Positions 1-11,400 of a DNA stretch of 64,000 bases are shown in pieces (position 1 is the first letter of the stretch; the number at the start of each line of letters is the position of its first letter). The stretch is from Hyaloperonospora brassicae (Eukaryota; Oomycota; Peronosporomycetes; Peronosporales; Peronosporaceae), in the NCBI GenBank assembly GCA_947650285.1, contig CANTFL010001207.1:62001-126000 (forward strand), given 5' to 3'. The position numbers and the translations under genes were made by a program. The notes beneath the pieces are model-generated. The model saw nothing but the letters and a program-made list of their open reading frames with translations. It was not told where the DNA came from and did not search any database.

Positions 1-3000
1 GCTTGATCTGATTGTGCCTCCGAAGTTGACTTCGGAGATAACTCAGTTTCCAACGCTTGAACCAAAACGTTTCTTTCGTGATCTGCGTAGTGGCAAAGTC
101 AAGCAGATCTGCATACTCGTCACAGAGGATGAGTATGTGGCCGATATTCGGTCGGCAACAGTATTTGCTGAGAACGAACGGGTTCTCAGCAGCTCATCGA
201 TGGACGAAAGTGTCCTCGATGAGAAGACTCGGATTGAGCGATACACGTCTCAATCCTGGGAGTCGCTTCAGGCAAATCCTCTGTACAAGGATTTGATCGA
301 ATTCAGGGATGTGTTCCCTGAATCCGTACCTTGCGAGTTGCCTAAGGACAAAGGCACTCGACACGAGATCGAGCTCAAACCGGGCTCGAAGTACTGTGTC
401 ATGAAGCAGTGGCCACTGCCTCGTGAACAAGTACTAGCGATCGACAAGTTCTTTGCCGATCGCTTAGCAGCGGGCCATGTGAGGGAATCAACAATCACCT
501 CACAGCTCTCCGACCTTCTGTGAGCGAAAGGCCACAGGAGGGTGGCGGATAGTGCACGCATTCAACAAATTGAATGCTGCAACGGTACCGGCTCAGACGC
601 CGATACCGAGGAAGGACGTAATCATAGATGGTATGTCAAAGAGTACCATCTTTTTTTCCATGGATCTGATGGATGGGTTCTATCAGATCTTCATGCGTGA
701 ACGGGACATCCCGTTCACGGCAGTGAGTATCCCCAGCGGGATGCTGTGGGAGTGTCTAGTTATGCCACAGGGGCTGAGCAATGCCCCTGCAACATTCAAC
801 AGATGTGTCACAAATCTGTTGAGACCGGTGCGAGACTTCGCACCGAGTTACTTCGACGATGTGTTCGTCCATAGCCGGGCTATGGACGGAAAGACGGACG
901 TTGAAGTTCACAGAACTCACGTTCGTCAAATTCTTCAACTTATGCGCAAGCATAAGTTGTACGCAAATCTAAAGGGGTGTTTATTCGCGGCTAGCGAAAT
1001 ACCACTTCTTGGGTGCATCGTGGGTAAACTTGGCGTACGCCCTGATTCCGAGAAGACCAAGGCGATCACCGACTGGCCAGTGCCAGTCGATGTCAAGGGA
1101 CTAAGGAAGTTCCTTGGCCTAGCGGCGTACTTGCACAAGTACTCGCGCAACTACGCCGAGATGACTGTTCATTTTTCTTGCTTGCTCAAGAAAAATGTCA
1201 AGTGGTCATGGAACGCTGAGTGCCAGCGTTCCTTTGAGGTTATCAAGCAAAGCTTGATGCAATCGCCGATATTGGCGATTGCAGATTAGGACAGACCATT
1301 TCATGTGGTCTGTGACGCCAGCGATTTTGCAATCGGCTGTGCGTTAATGCAGTTCGATGCAGATGGCGCGGAGCGCGTCATCTGTTATCAGTCGCGTCAG
1401 CTGCAAGCAGCTGAGCGTAATTAACCAGTGCATGACAAGGAACTCCTTGCCATGAAGTACGCACTGGATAAGTTTCGCGTCTATCTCCTGGGAGATAGAC
1501 CGTTTGTTGTCTATACGGACCATGCGTCATTACGCACGGCCGTAAATAGCCCACACCTCTCGCAAAGAATGGCGAGGTGGATGTCTTTCTTCGCGGAGTA
1601 TAACTTCTCCGTGGAGTATAAACCAGGACGACTCAATGTCGTCGCTGATGCGCTTTCGCGCCGGCCCGATTTCGAGCCGGACGCACGAATCAACAGTGAG
1701 GATAAGCCCACTGTTGCGACACTGTCAGTCAGTGTCCCGTCATCAAGTTTACTTGATGACGTACGAAAGGCATACGCGGAAGATAAGGATCTTCTGCGAT
1801 TGATGGATCATCTGGTGAATCCATCCAGTAAATCCATGAGGGATTTACCAGCTTTGTACCGATCCTCATCGGATCGGTACAGTACACGCAACGGGTTGCT
1901 GTATTATACAGCTGTTGCCGACGACACGCCTCGTGTCGTCGTACCCGCTCATCATGATTTGCGTTTACGCATCATGTATGAGTGTCACGATGCCCCAACA
2001 GGCGGGCATCGTGGTAGAGAAAAGACTTACCTCACGGTAAGTCGTGACTTTTACTGGCCACGCCAGTATCAGTTTGTCCGCAAGTACATACGTGCTTGCG
2101 AGGTTTGTCAACGGGTGAAGCCTAGTCTTTCATCCCGTGCGCCATTGCAGCCTCTGCCTGTTCCGACAGAGTGCTGGTAGTCCGTTTCAATGGACTTCGT
2201 CTTCGGTTTTCCCGAAGACGCTCACAAGAATGATGGTATTCTTGTGGTTGTTGACCGATTAAGCAAGATGGTGCATCTTGCTGCAGTCCCTGAGTCGATC
2301 AAGGCTCAAGGTTGTGCTCGTGGCTTTCTAGACACGGTCTTTAGACTCCACGGGTTACCCCGTGAACTCGTATCCGACCGTGACCCTCGGTTCACGGCGG
2401 CATTTTGGCAAACCATGTTCCGCACATTGGGAACACGATCAAAGATGTCTACTTCTGACCATCCCGAAACAGATGGTCAGACGGAACGTGCGAACCGTGT
2501 CCTCGAAGAGATCCTTCGAGGATATGTCCACTCGTTTTCGAGTTGGAGCGAATTCCTACCCATGGTGGAATTCGCCATCAATAATTCGGTGCATGCTTCC
2601 ACACAGCACACACCGTTTTACGTGAATGATTTACGCCATCCACGTGTGCCCGCCCTTCTAGAGTGTGACTCTTGGATAAGGGGGGAGGGACTCGCTCGAG
2701 CAAAAACCGTTTTGGCTCTTGCTCATCACGTGTCGACGCTAACGTCGTCACGTATGATGCCGATGTCGATCAAGTCGACATCGATGAAAAGATCACCTCA
2801 GTAATAGCGTCGCCGCTATTACTGACTCGGATGATGATGACGATTCTGGTATATTCAGCATCGTCAACGATTATGCCAGCGAGGAAGAAGACAACCTCGC
2901 TGAAGAAGAAAACAATCTCTTAGCAGTGCGCACGAAGCGCACTGGAAGACAAAACAAAGAGTCAGCAGAGAACTTCCTGCTGACTCGAGAAGCGGTAGTC

Positions 3001-3905
3001 CGTTTCGTTCAGGACTCCATCGCAAATGCGGTGGACCTTCAGAAACGGAACGCAGACAAGAATGGAAGAGAAAATGTTCTTTCGTTTAAGGTTAACGACC
3101 TAGTACTACTGTCTACGGTAAACCTACCTGGACACGCAGTCACTAGTGTCGGCAGTAGTAAACTACTGCCGAAGTACATTGGGCCATTTCGAGTGTTGCA
3201 TCGCAAGGGCAATGCATACATACACACTCGAATTGCCACGTGAGGTGCGCACGCATCCTACGTTTTACGTGGGGAGGCTCAGGCCGTACTGTCAGTACGA
3301 GCCTTCTTCTTCCGGTGAAGATAGCCCCCACGTTCAAGAACATCCATCAAGTTCTTGCGTTCGCGCTCCAGACGATCCGTCTGGTCGCGCAGATATGATA
3401 CCTCGGAACTCAACCGAGATATCTCCCCGCGAGCTGTCGCCAGCTCGCCGGAAAGGAGCGGGCATCCCGCTCGACCTGAAGCTGCGCCGTGGCGTAATCG
3501 GCGCGTACTCTCGCCCGATCAGCCTCGCGATCCTTGCGGTTCTTCCGCACGGTATCAGTCAAAGCGTAGCGCCGGTCGCGCTCGTGCTTCAAGTCATCGC
3601 GCAATTCATCGATTGCGCGATCCATCTCGTAAGGGTCGAGATGGTGAGCCGAATCATCTGGAGGAGGTCTTTCCTCCTCCACCACATCCTTTGGTGGATG
3701 CTCACGGTGATCAACGCTTTCTAGTGGAGCGTATCTTGAATCACCGTGACGATTCAGGATCAAGGACGAGCTACCTCGTCCAGTGGCGGGGGTATCCACC
3801 CTCTTGGAACAGCTGGGAGCCCCGCTCTTAGCTGTTGATGGATGTTGAAGGTCTCGTCCGCCAGTATGACGAGACCCATCCGATGAGCCCTCGGGCCCAT
3901 CGGTA
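1..3905 (+). pseudogene. pol: Gypsy-1 pol (RT, RNase H, integrase, chromodomain), broken
   Basis: Reverse transcriptase runs from about 300 to 1290 and includes the catalytic YFDD, a variant of the usual YxDD, near 850. RNase H (about 1300-1650) follows. Next come the integrase HHCC zinc finger (about 1930-2130) and the catalytic core (2190-2640, with the DFVFG and SDHPETDGQTERANR segments). A linker and a chromodomain around 3700-3900 close the gene (VERILNHRD, then [17 protein letters not shown]). The frame breaks seen are: a shift near 500-550; in-frame stops at 1287 (TAG), 1422 (TAA), 2178 (TAG) and 3829 (TAG); and shifts near 2680, near 3215 and upstream of the chromodomain. Conserved motifs stay recognisable on either side of each break, so this is a recent, mildly damaged copy rather than an ancient relic. 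Confidence 0.9.
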
Positions 3906-4882
3906 AACACGCGCCCTAGGCGCTTGTAGGCGGATTGCAAGTTTGCAATCGCGTCACGCATCTCCTCCGAGAGATGTGCCCTTCCCCAGGGCGAACTTAG
4001 GGAATACACGTCCCTATGTGCACGCTGCGAGTTTTCAACACAACTCGCACAAGGGTCTCCCCATGTGAGGCAAGGAATGCCTGCCTCACTCGACAAACAG
4101 TGCAACCGGTATCTGGCACCGGTTGGCGTTCGCTTTTCGAACCTGAGGCGTGTCACCTCAAGTTTCTTGAGCCACCCTTCTCGTCCAAAATTCTTTACGT
4201 TTTGGACGAACGCGTTCCACGCAGCCAAAAGCGAGGCTTTGTCACGCTTTTGGTTGCTGTTGTACCATCGATGTCTAAGGAAGACATCGAGATAAAAGTC
4301 TTCCTCAGCGCGAAAGTTGCTCGCGCTGGGACTCAAGCCGTAAACCTCAGTCGCATCGAATAAGGGTATTCGATGGTGTTGGCTTGTCTCGTGAGACAAG
4401 CCATTGATGAGCCGTTCGGGCAAACGCCACGGCTTCAGCTCATCACGCTTCACGGTGGTACCTTCGTTGGTACCACGGTTGTCATTATGACGATGGGTTG
4501 CACCATCGTCAAGTCGCTCGTGCGAAGGAGCACGAGCTGATCGCGGTGATGAGCAATCATACTCATCATCAGATTCATCATCACTGCCGAAAAGACTGTG
4601 TTGCAACTCACGAGTCCGTTCGTTCGGCAGTGGCCTTGGCGAATACTGAGGCGTCGCCGGTGAGCGAGACGCCTCTGGAGCATTGCCCGAGTCAGACACG
4701 TCTGACTCGCCAGAGTAGATGACCTCAACGTCAGGGTCATCATGCGCACGCAGTGCTGTACCGCGTGCACCTGCAGCACCTCTTGCTGCAGGCGAAGAAC
4801 GAGCAGCAGACGACGAATCGTCTGCCGCAGAAGCTGGCACAGGCACAGACTCTGTGTGCCTTGAGTCACCCCGCATAGACAT
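3410..4882 (-). CDS. 490-residue antisense ORF in the 3' region of Gypsy-1, function unknown
   Basis: An uninterrupted ORF on the strand opposite pol begins at ATG 4882 and ends at 3410. It overlaps the chromodomain end of pol antisense and fills the space between pol and the 3' LTR. The N-terminal ~140 residues are Ser/Ala/Arg/Asp-rich and probably disordered. A central block (about residues 145-330) looks globular, with many aromatic residues, Cys and motifs such as [12 protein letters not shown] and [11 protein letters not shown]. The last ~80 residues are charged and heptad-like, probably a coiled coil. I do not recognise a domain. Its openness over 490 codons, while pol on the other strand is broken several times, suggests a real gene carried by the element. 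Antisense extra ORFs are known in some plant LTR retrotransposons. A chance ORF in GC-rich sequence is the alternative, but the globular composition argues against it. Confidence 0.6.
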   Translation of the reverse strand: MSMRGDSRHTESVPVPASAADDSSSAARSSPAARGAAGARGTALRAHDDPDVEVIYSGESDVSDSGNAPEASRSPATPQYSPRPLPNERTRELQHSLFGSDDESDDEYDCSSPRSARAPSHERLDDGATHRHNDNRGTNEGTTVKRDELKPWRLPERLINGLSHETSQHHRIPLFDATEVYGLSPSASNFRAEEDFYLDVFLRHRWYNSNQKRDKASLLAAWNAFVQNVKNFGREGWLKKLEVTRLRFEKRTPTGARYRLHCLSSEAGIPCLTWGDPCASCVENSQRAHRDVYSLSSPWGRAHLSEEMRDAIANLQSAYKRLGRVFTDGPEGSSDGSRHTGGRDLQHPSTAKSGAPSCSKRVDTPATGRGSSSLILNRHGDSRYAPLESVDHREHPPKDVVEEERPPPDDSAHHLDPYEMDRAIDELRDDLKHERDRRYALTDTVRKNRKDREADRARVRADYATAQLQVERDARSFPASWRQLAGRYLG

Positions 4883-5003
4883 GTTAACTATGCGAGGTCA
4901 GGTCGAGTTACGAACGGAACTGACCCAACAAGTGCTCCCTGTCCCAATGGTGACCAACGGGTGGCCGCCATTATTTTCGATAGTCACACGGTGACTATCA
5001 GTT

Positions 5004-5015
5004 AAGGGGGGGTGA
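5004..5015 (+). other. Polypurine tract of Gypsy-1
   Basis: A purine run, AAGGGGGGG followed by TGA, directly abuts the 3' LTR. This is the position and composition of the plus-strand priming site of LTR retrotransposons. Confidence 0.75.
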
Positions 5016-5405
5016 TGTAACGGGGCAGCCCGTTACATGGAATTGTCACTTTAAGAAAAGTGACAATAAAGAATATGAAGCTGAATATTCTTTGAACAAT
5101 ATCACCGAAGCGGTGATATTGAAGGGTGACCAAAGAGTCTGTTCATTGGTTGATATCTTGATGATATCAACCCGCCAATCGCCGCAAGACGCGCGCAATG
5201 AGTGGTGACGAGACGTCACCATACATTCAGTTATATTAGCATAATTAAGTTAAGTCAAACAAAGAGACAGTAGTTAAAAGACTTAATTATATTAATATAA
5301 CAGTTCTGCTTTTACCCTACCTACGCTTCCTCGCTTGCCTTGTGTACGTCTGTCGGGGCACCGATACCCTTGCGTTAAGTTCACGCAAGGGTGTGCCCCG
5401 TTACA
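5016..5405 (+). repeat. 3' LTR of Gypsy-1 (390 bp)
   Basis: It starts TGTAACGGGG and ends CCCCGTTACA, so it has TG...CA ends and extended terminal inverted repeats. Both ends are themselves hairpins: 5017-5024 pairs with 5029-5036, and 5366-5375 pairs with 5383-5392. Further hairpins lie between them, around 5045-5068, 5070-5094, 5099-5122 and 5151-5170. A diverged copy of the same LTR family is the solo LTR at 33067-33502. Confidence 0.88.
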
Positions 5406-6959
5406 CCCGTAGTGCCCACTAGCAGAACTTGAGCTATGTCGCGTTTCCGTACATACGGTGGCAAGAGGTCATAGTGCGCACTTACAAATCGGAGACATCG
5501 AAGGCAACTATCGTGGTGACAATTGCGCTGATCATCGAGGCGTTGTGCATAAAGTTTGACTTTATACTCATCGACGGTTCAGAGTCACGAGGACTCGGCT
5601 TACACCAAGCATGCACGAAGCTTGTGTCGACTATGCGCTGAGCACATATCGTGCCGGTGAGCGGCATGGTGCAAACGATGAACCATCGTGATAAAGACAC
5701 AGAGCTGCAACATTCATTGGTCCTCCTGGCGAGTAACCAACATGGAATATGCAGCCCATCGCCAATACGGTGCAAAATCAGAAGCCGTGCCACTTCGACA
5801 ACGAGGCTTTCGCGGCTTGCTGACAGGTCGCAGCTCATCACCGGGAATGGAAATCGGACACTAGTCGCGAACGCTTGATCCACTTGCCCCACGATGGACG
5901 CATGATCGTTGTCAGTTGTCACATCCAGCAATTGCCTTTATCGACGCTTTCGCGATAGCAGAAAAAAGAACCACTCTATCGGCTTGGCACCTGCTTTGTA
6001 TGTCAGTGCACAAAGTGACTTTCCAGAAAAGATTAACACATGCGTGCTACATACCGGGACGCCGCCTGTCTTTTCCTTACATACGAAGACAATGCTGCCG
6101 CAGCTAACTCGATACGCCACAGTCTGCCAATTCTTGCCGTGTGCATTGTCAGGTATCTATAGTCAAAGCAAATGGATGTTTCTGTCTTTGAAATCGTGTA
6201 GAAGCAAGACAGCGACGTTTCGAGCGCCGTCGAATCTGTTTCCATCACAAGGTTTATCTGGATCCAGCAGTTTCGGGATTGAGTTTTGGACCATATCTGC
6301 GACTTTCCCGATATCGTCAATCAGCTGCTAGGAAAGTCATTGGTATGAAGCTAGCACAATACCTGGACTAGATGACGTTCGTTGCATGGTACGTTGGGGA
6401 GTCATGACTGCTTGAGAATGAAGATATTGCGTCAGGATCATCTGCAGAGAGAACGGAGCTGTTCAATCGGTTGATCGTGCGTGTCGTAGTCTAACCACTG
6501 TCTAGGGACGCTTTTGTAGGTTGGGAATACAAACTCTGGGCATCGATAAGAGGCAACAAGTCGAAGCATACGCTAACAACGAGACCACCAGCAGCATGAA
6601 GGGAGGCAGCTACTGTCCAAGCTACCGTTTTGGGTTTGTGCAGTGAGGACGCTTCCCATCACACGTCCGTAACGATTGCCTGTTCTGATTGGGGGATAGC
6701 GTCACGTGCTTATCCACCGCGTGGTGCACTAGCTGGTGGTATATAAAGCAGTTGTGCGGAAGGGGTCGAGTACAAAGAGTCGTCATAAGGGCGACCACGA
6801 CGTGACTCAGCATACATACATGCATACATGTTATCATGACATTCATACGTCGCGCTACACACACCTACGAAGCGTCGCGCTTGTAAAGGTACGGAATGCA
6901 TATCAATCCTAGCAGCACCTGCAACGAGAGGTTCCAAAGCGCAGAATGTCGATTTCCAG
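5406..6959. other. Intergenic stretch with possible minus-strand gene remnant
   Basis: No complete gene is recognised. On the minus strand two stretches read like protein. One is about 6165-6325, a segment beginning LIDDIGKVADMVQNS directly after a CAG splice-acceptor-like site. The other is about 5482-5931, an open stretch of 149 codons. They lie in different frames and may be exons of one small gene or a decayed gene. I could not join them convincingly and assign no function. A TATATAAAG-like box lies near 6740 with no clear gene behind it. Confidence 0.3.
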
Positions 6960-8214
6960 CTAGCCACAATCGCTACAAAGGTTCAACAATCCACCGTCAG
7001 ATGCACTTCGAGACGTGCAAAAGGATCCCCGATCAACCGCCCGACTGAGACGTACCGAAATGATGCTCACTGTCGATGAAAAGACCGACAGCGATCCACA
7101 AAAGGAGCTTACGAACTTGAGCGCAAGGAGGTTGTTCGTCACGTCTGTCGGCGAATTTCGACTAACCTGGTACGTGAACCCTGCCAGAAACGACGCTACA
7201 CAGTTGCAGCAGAGACAGCCCCAATCGATGAACGGTCCACCGGTTCGCGATGCTGCAGTGCGCAGCTGCACGGGTTGTTGCGGGAACAACTCGCAGACGT
7301 AATTTGACAGCAAAACCGCACTGCATGACATCAAGATCCCAAGCACCAACTCTTCGACGTCCGCTACATGCCGTGATCCAATAAACTGCGGGTCGTTCGG
7401 ATCACTGCCACAATACAAACATTTCGCTGACCAAATTCACCTGTTGCTTGTCAAACACAAGTGCTATCACGTACCGAACAAATCCATGTGGCCCCAGCGC
7501 GGCTCGCAATGTCGTCACTCCGACTAAGGTGACTAAGCACGTTATCAACGACGACTTGTTCAGCATCGCACCAGATACTCGAGTCACCGGAGCAGGCATA
7601 GAGTGTGGCCATGCAGTTGCAGCCGCCTGTTTCCCGAAGTAGAAAAACCCACAGCCTCCACCTATCGACGCACAGATGTACAGCGGCCCGACTGCAAAGT
7701 TCCCACTGCTCAAATCCCCTGCATGGTCCACCATGAACGAGTACGACGTGAAGACGCTACGAAAGACGACACACAGCAGCAACACCGCGTCGTGCACCTG
7801 TCAGAGATCGAGCATCGTATCGAGTAGCGGACCACACGTTTTGCCACTTTCGTACCCCAAGAACGCAGAGCGGAACTGCGTACAGACGAGCGACACCTCT
7901 GCACCTTTCATCCTGTCTTCGTAACCATACGATAACCCGTCCAAGAAGGGTCCAATCCAATTCAACAGCGTGCCACCAGCGTTTAGCTGCAGCCCGTGCA
8001 GAGTGTACCCCGGCATGTAACACGTGGTTACGCACTCGGACACCGCCGCGAGCAGCAATAGCCAGAGAAACCCTTCGTCCGTTTGCTGCAGTGTCAGCTG
8101 GTCATGCTCCGTCTCGTTCTCGTGCTCCTTCGTCGGCGACGGCAACGCGCTTCCGGCTGCACAGTCGTCCGCCTCCTGCCCGTCGTCGTCTCGAGTTACC
8201 TGAACTCGCAGCAT
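6960..8214 (-). pseudogene. FEX: Fluoride exporter FEX (two CrcB domains), one stop and one frameshift
   Basis: Starting at ATG 8214, the minus strand encodes a membrane protein with two CrcB-like halves. The first half has GTLLNWIGPFLDGL followed by FRSAFLGYESG. The second has RAALGPHGFVRY, then NCVASFLAG, then FCGSLSVFSS. These correspond to the GTLxxNxxGSFxxG and GFCGSxTTFS signatures of CrcB/FEX channels, which expel fluoride across the plasma membrane; eukaryotic FEX proteins are CrcB fusions. Two lesions interrupt it: an in-frame TGA at 7801-7803, with the same frame continuing to 7402, and a frame change near 7402-7418 after which the second CrcB domain continues to 6960. No 60-80 bp GT-AG intron explains either break, so I call it a pseudogene. 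Two sequencing errors are the alternative. The acidic, hydrophilic N-terminus (about residues 5-45) is probably cytosolic. Confidence 0.62.
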
Positions 8215-8488
8215 GCGTCAAAACGAAGGACATGCGCAAGCGTGCACTTCAATAGAAGACCGTTTCTAAGCAAAACCCAGCACACTCGGTCGGCGTTTAG
8301 AAAAGTATAATCACTCGAGAGCAGACATAACCGAAAAGTAGCGGGGAACCACATGGGTACACTGTCGAGAGGATACTTAGCTGCAGTCCGCGTTGCGTAC
8401 CCTCCTCCACATTCGCACCACCTCGACGTTCATCCGTCAAGAAGACGCGGACGTGTGTGGCGACTCGGCGAGCGCTCCCTCGTCCAGT
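8215..8488. other. Intergenic region and probable shared 5' regions
   Basis: This 274-bp gap separates the divergent FEX remnant (minus) and the BRWD-like gene (plus), so it must contain both promoters. I see no clear TATA box or oomycete initiator consensus. Confidence 0.4.
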
Positions 8489-11400
8489 ATGGCCCACGAC
8501 CCAGCGAGTCCCCAGTACAGCGACGAGCACAGGAACCAGGCCGACCGATCAGCAGAAGAACGAGCGCCAGTAGCGGTAGCAACAGGAGACGACCGCAGCC
8601 TCAGCGCTCGCCACGCCAGAGTCGCGAGTGCTGGTACCGCTGGTCTGACGCAGGTGGAACCGTCAGCGAACGCGCCCGAGAGCAGGTTCACGACCGCGAC
8701 GCAGGACATATCCGAGAGCGAAGTTTTTTTCCTCATTGCCGACTTTCTCAAGCGTCGGTCAGTGTGCCACAAGGCGGCAGACGCGTTGATCCAAGAGCTG
8801 GCAGAGCACAAGCTGCTCGAGCACAGCGTGGACTGGAGTGGCAAGATCCGGACCGCCACGTACGATGACTACCGATTGCGCCATCGGGATCTCTCGGCTG
8901 GACATTTAGTGGAGCTCTTGCAGGGCACTGCAGCAGCTGCGACGTCGTGGACGAGACGTGACAAGCAGAAAGAAACGACAGAACAAGAAAATGGCATGTG
9001 TGGGATGAAGTCGAGTCCGAGTTTGCTGATACAGACGAGACGAAAGAGGCTGCTGACGTTGTCGCTGGACGAGAGGACGGAACTGGTTAAGAGTATCGTG
9101 CACCAGCTGTTTGTACGAAGACGAGTGAGGAAAACGCTGACGGTTGTGGAAAAGTTGATTCAGAAAGACGAGCGGTACCGAAAGTACACGTCAACTGCGA
9201 CGCGCGTGGACGAGCTACCGACGAACGTGCAGTTGATGTTGTTGAGTGGAGATGCCGCTGAGACGGCTGCGACGGACCAAGCGACGACGGTGGCAGCTGA
9301 CGTGCGTGCGTTCAAGCAGCTTTTCCAGCTTCGACAGGAGCACGCAGCAGTGGAAAAACAGATTGACATGCTGATGAGCCGCGCAAAGCATTCTGGCTTG
9401 CTTGAGACGACGGCACGGACTGGCGGCAATCAAGCGTCGCTCGTCAGACGGCGAGAGATTAGCCCGCAACAAGATACACAGCTTCCACCAGCGCATCTGT
9501 ATAGTCGGATACGGAGACTAAAGACGTTGAGTGGACATTTACAGATCCAGGCCTACTGTCTTGCGTATGACAAATCGGGCAAGGTCGTAATCACTGGATC
9601 AGACGATAGGTACTACTTGCTTATCTCATGACAGCTGTCTAGCGACGACACAGTGGCTAACGTACGTTTTTGTGGTGTGCTCGTGTAAGACTTGTGAAAA
9701 TCTGGTCGTTGAACACAGGAGATTTACTGTGTACGCTTCGAGGTCATGTCGGCAATATTACAGATCTGGCAGTAAATCACTCGGATACGCTGCTGGCGTC
9801 GTCTTCCGACGACAAGACTGTGCGGGTATGGGAAATCGGTACAGGCGCTCCCGTTGCAGTCTTGGTAGGACATTCCAGTGTCGTAAACGCAGTTCGGTTC
9901 CATCCGAGCAGAAACATCATCGTCACGGCCTCAGACGACGGGCGGTGCTTTTGCTACAAGGTGCCAGAGGTCCCATTGATGTGCCAGCCAGAAACGAGGA
10001 TTGAGACCGCACGGCGGTTGTATTCGCTCAATGCGTACATGCTGAGTTTGCATCCCATCTACGCGATGAAGCATGCTCGCCGAGAAGGCGTCCGTTCGTG
10101 CAAAGTGCACTGCGTCACCTTTAGCCGGTGTGGAGATTATGTAGTCTCGGGTGGCCACGATGGAATTGCGCGTGTGTGGGACTTGTCGGTGGTTTCGGCA
10201 CCCGATGCACCTGCCGTAGTGCCGCGATTTCAGCCCACAGATGAACCGCAGGAAACACGAGTGCAGGAGCAGCAGCGCAGTGAAAACGAACTGGAAAGTG
10301 ATCAAGGGCTTTTAACAACCGCCGGAGCATCTGGCACTGAAGCTTTTGTCACCGAACCTTCGAGCTTGCTGGCTCCATTGATGCAGCAGGCGGTAGGCCA
10401 GGAAAACGGCACCACAGCACCTGAAGCTCCAGCCGATCCATTTCGCGCTATGATATCTCCAAGAACGCTCATGGATCTTGAACAGCCCCGACTTCAGTCC
10501 CAACCTCTAGCGCAGCCTCGGGTACCGGTGCAGCTCCAAGCTGGTGTGGCGATGCCACTCACAAGCGATATCGATTCTTTGCAGCGTGAGACAGCGCCTC
10601 GGCAACCACAGCCGGCACAGGTGCAGAGTGACCTGCCTTCTTTGTCGCTTTCTGACGACGCCGTTCCAAGCATCGAGCCAATCGCGTTGTTACAGGGGCT
10701 TAAGGGCCCAGTTTCGAGCATTGTGTATAATCATCGGGGCGATCGCATTGTAACTGCGTCGATCAAAGATAGCGCAGCGTGGATTTGGAGATGGAAATGG
10801 AAGTACAAAAGTGTGCATGGAGCCGTCCTTCTCGCACACGAGTCACCAGCTGAGCACGGTGACATCTCAGCTGTCTCCGGGGTACGTGGCCGCAGAAAGG
10901 CGACTCCGGTTGTTGACATGGTTGCATGGACACACAACGATAAACGGCTCGTTACACTGCATAGTGTAAAACTTAACTCGGAGTCAGCAGACCCGACTTG
11001 GGAGCAAAGAATACGTGTTTGGGAGCCGGAAAGTGGCAAGTTGTTGATGACGTTGGGTGCCGTGGACGAAAAGAAGAAGAACGGACATGTGAATGCCGCG
11101 TTTGCTCTAAGTGCGCATCCAACCGATTGGCGCATTTTAGTTACGGCAGGGTACGACGGGCGTGTGTTTTTGTGGGACATTTCCACGGGTCGAATGCTGA
11201 AGTCGTTTACAAACATGTCGCTGGACTCAAAACCACTCTCCAATCTAGATGGCGGTTTCACACCGGACGGCAATGGTTTTTGCTTCACGGACCAGATCGG
11301 GCGACTACTTATATTTGGTACCGGAAGCGGAGAGCAGTACGCGGCAACGCCAGTGCAGCAGTATTTCCTACATGACTACGTGATGCTTGTTACTGATCGA

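Larger units (their letters stand above)
1..5405 (+). mobile_element. Gypsy-1: chromodomain Ty3/Gypsy LTR retrotransposon, 5' end outside window
   Basis: The order from left to right is reverse transcriptase, RNase H, integrase, chromodomain, polypurine tract and 3' LTR, which is Ty3/Gypsy order. The 5' LTR, gag and protease lie left of the window, so the target duplication cannot be tested. The pol reading frame is broken several times, so the copy is probably dead, although a 490-residue ORF on the opposite strand is unbroken. Nearly every 20-40 bases of the element form a short inverted repeat. Examples are arms 18-26 with 29-37, 301-309 with 315-323, 696-705 with 710-719, 936-945 with 950-959, 1856-1865 with 1871-1880 and 4381-4390 with 4393-4402. 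A solo LTR of the same family lies at 33067-33502. Confidence 0.92.
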
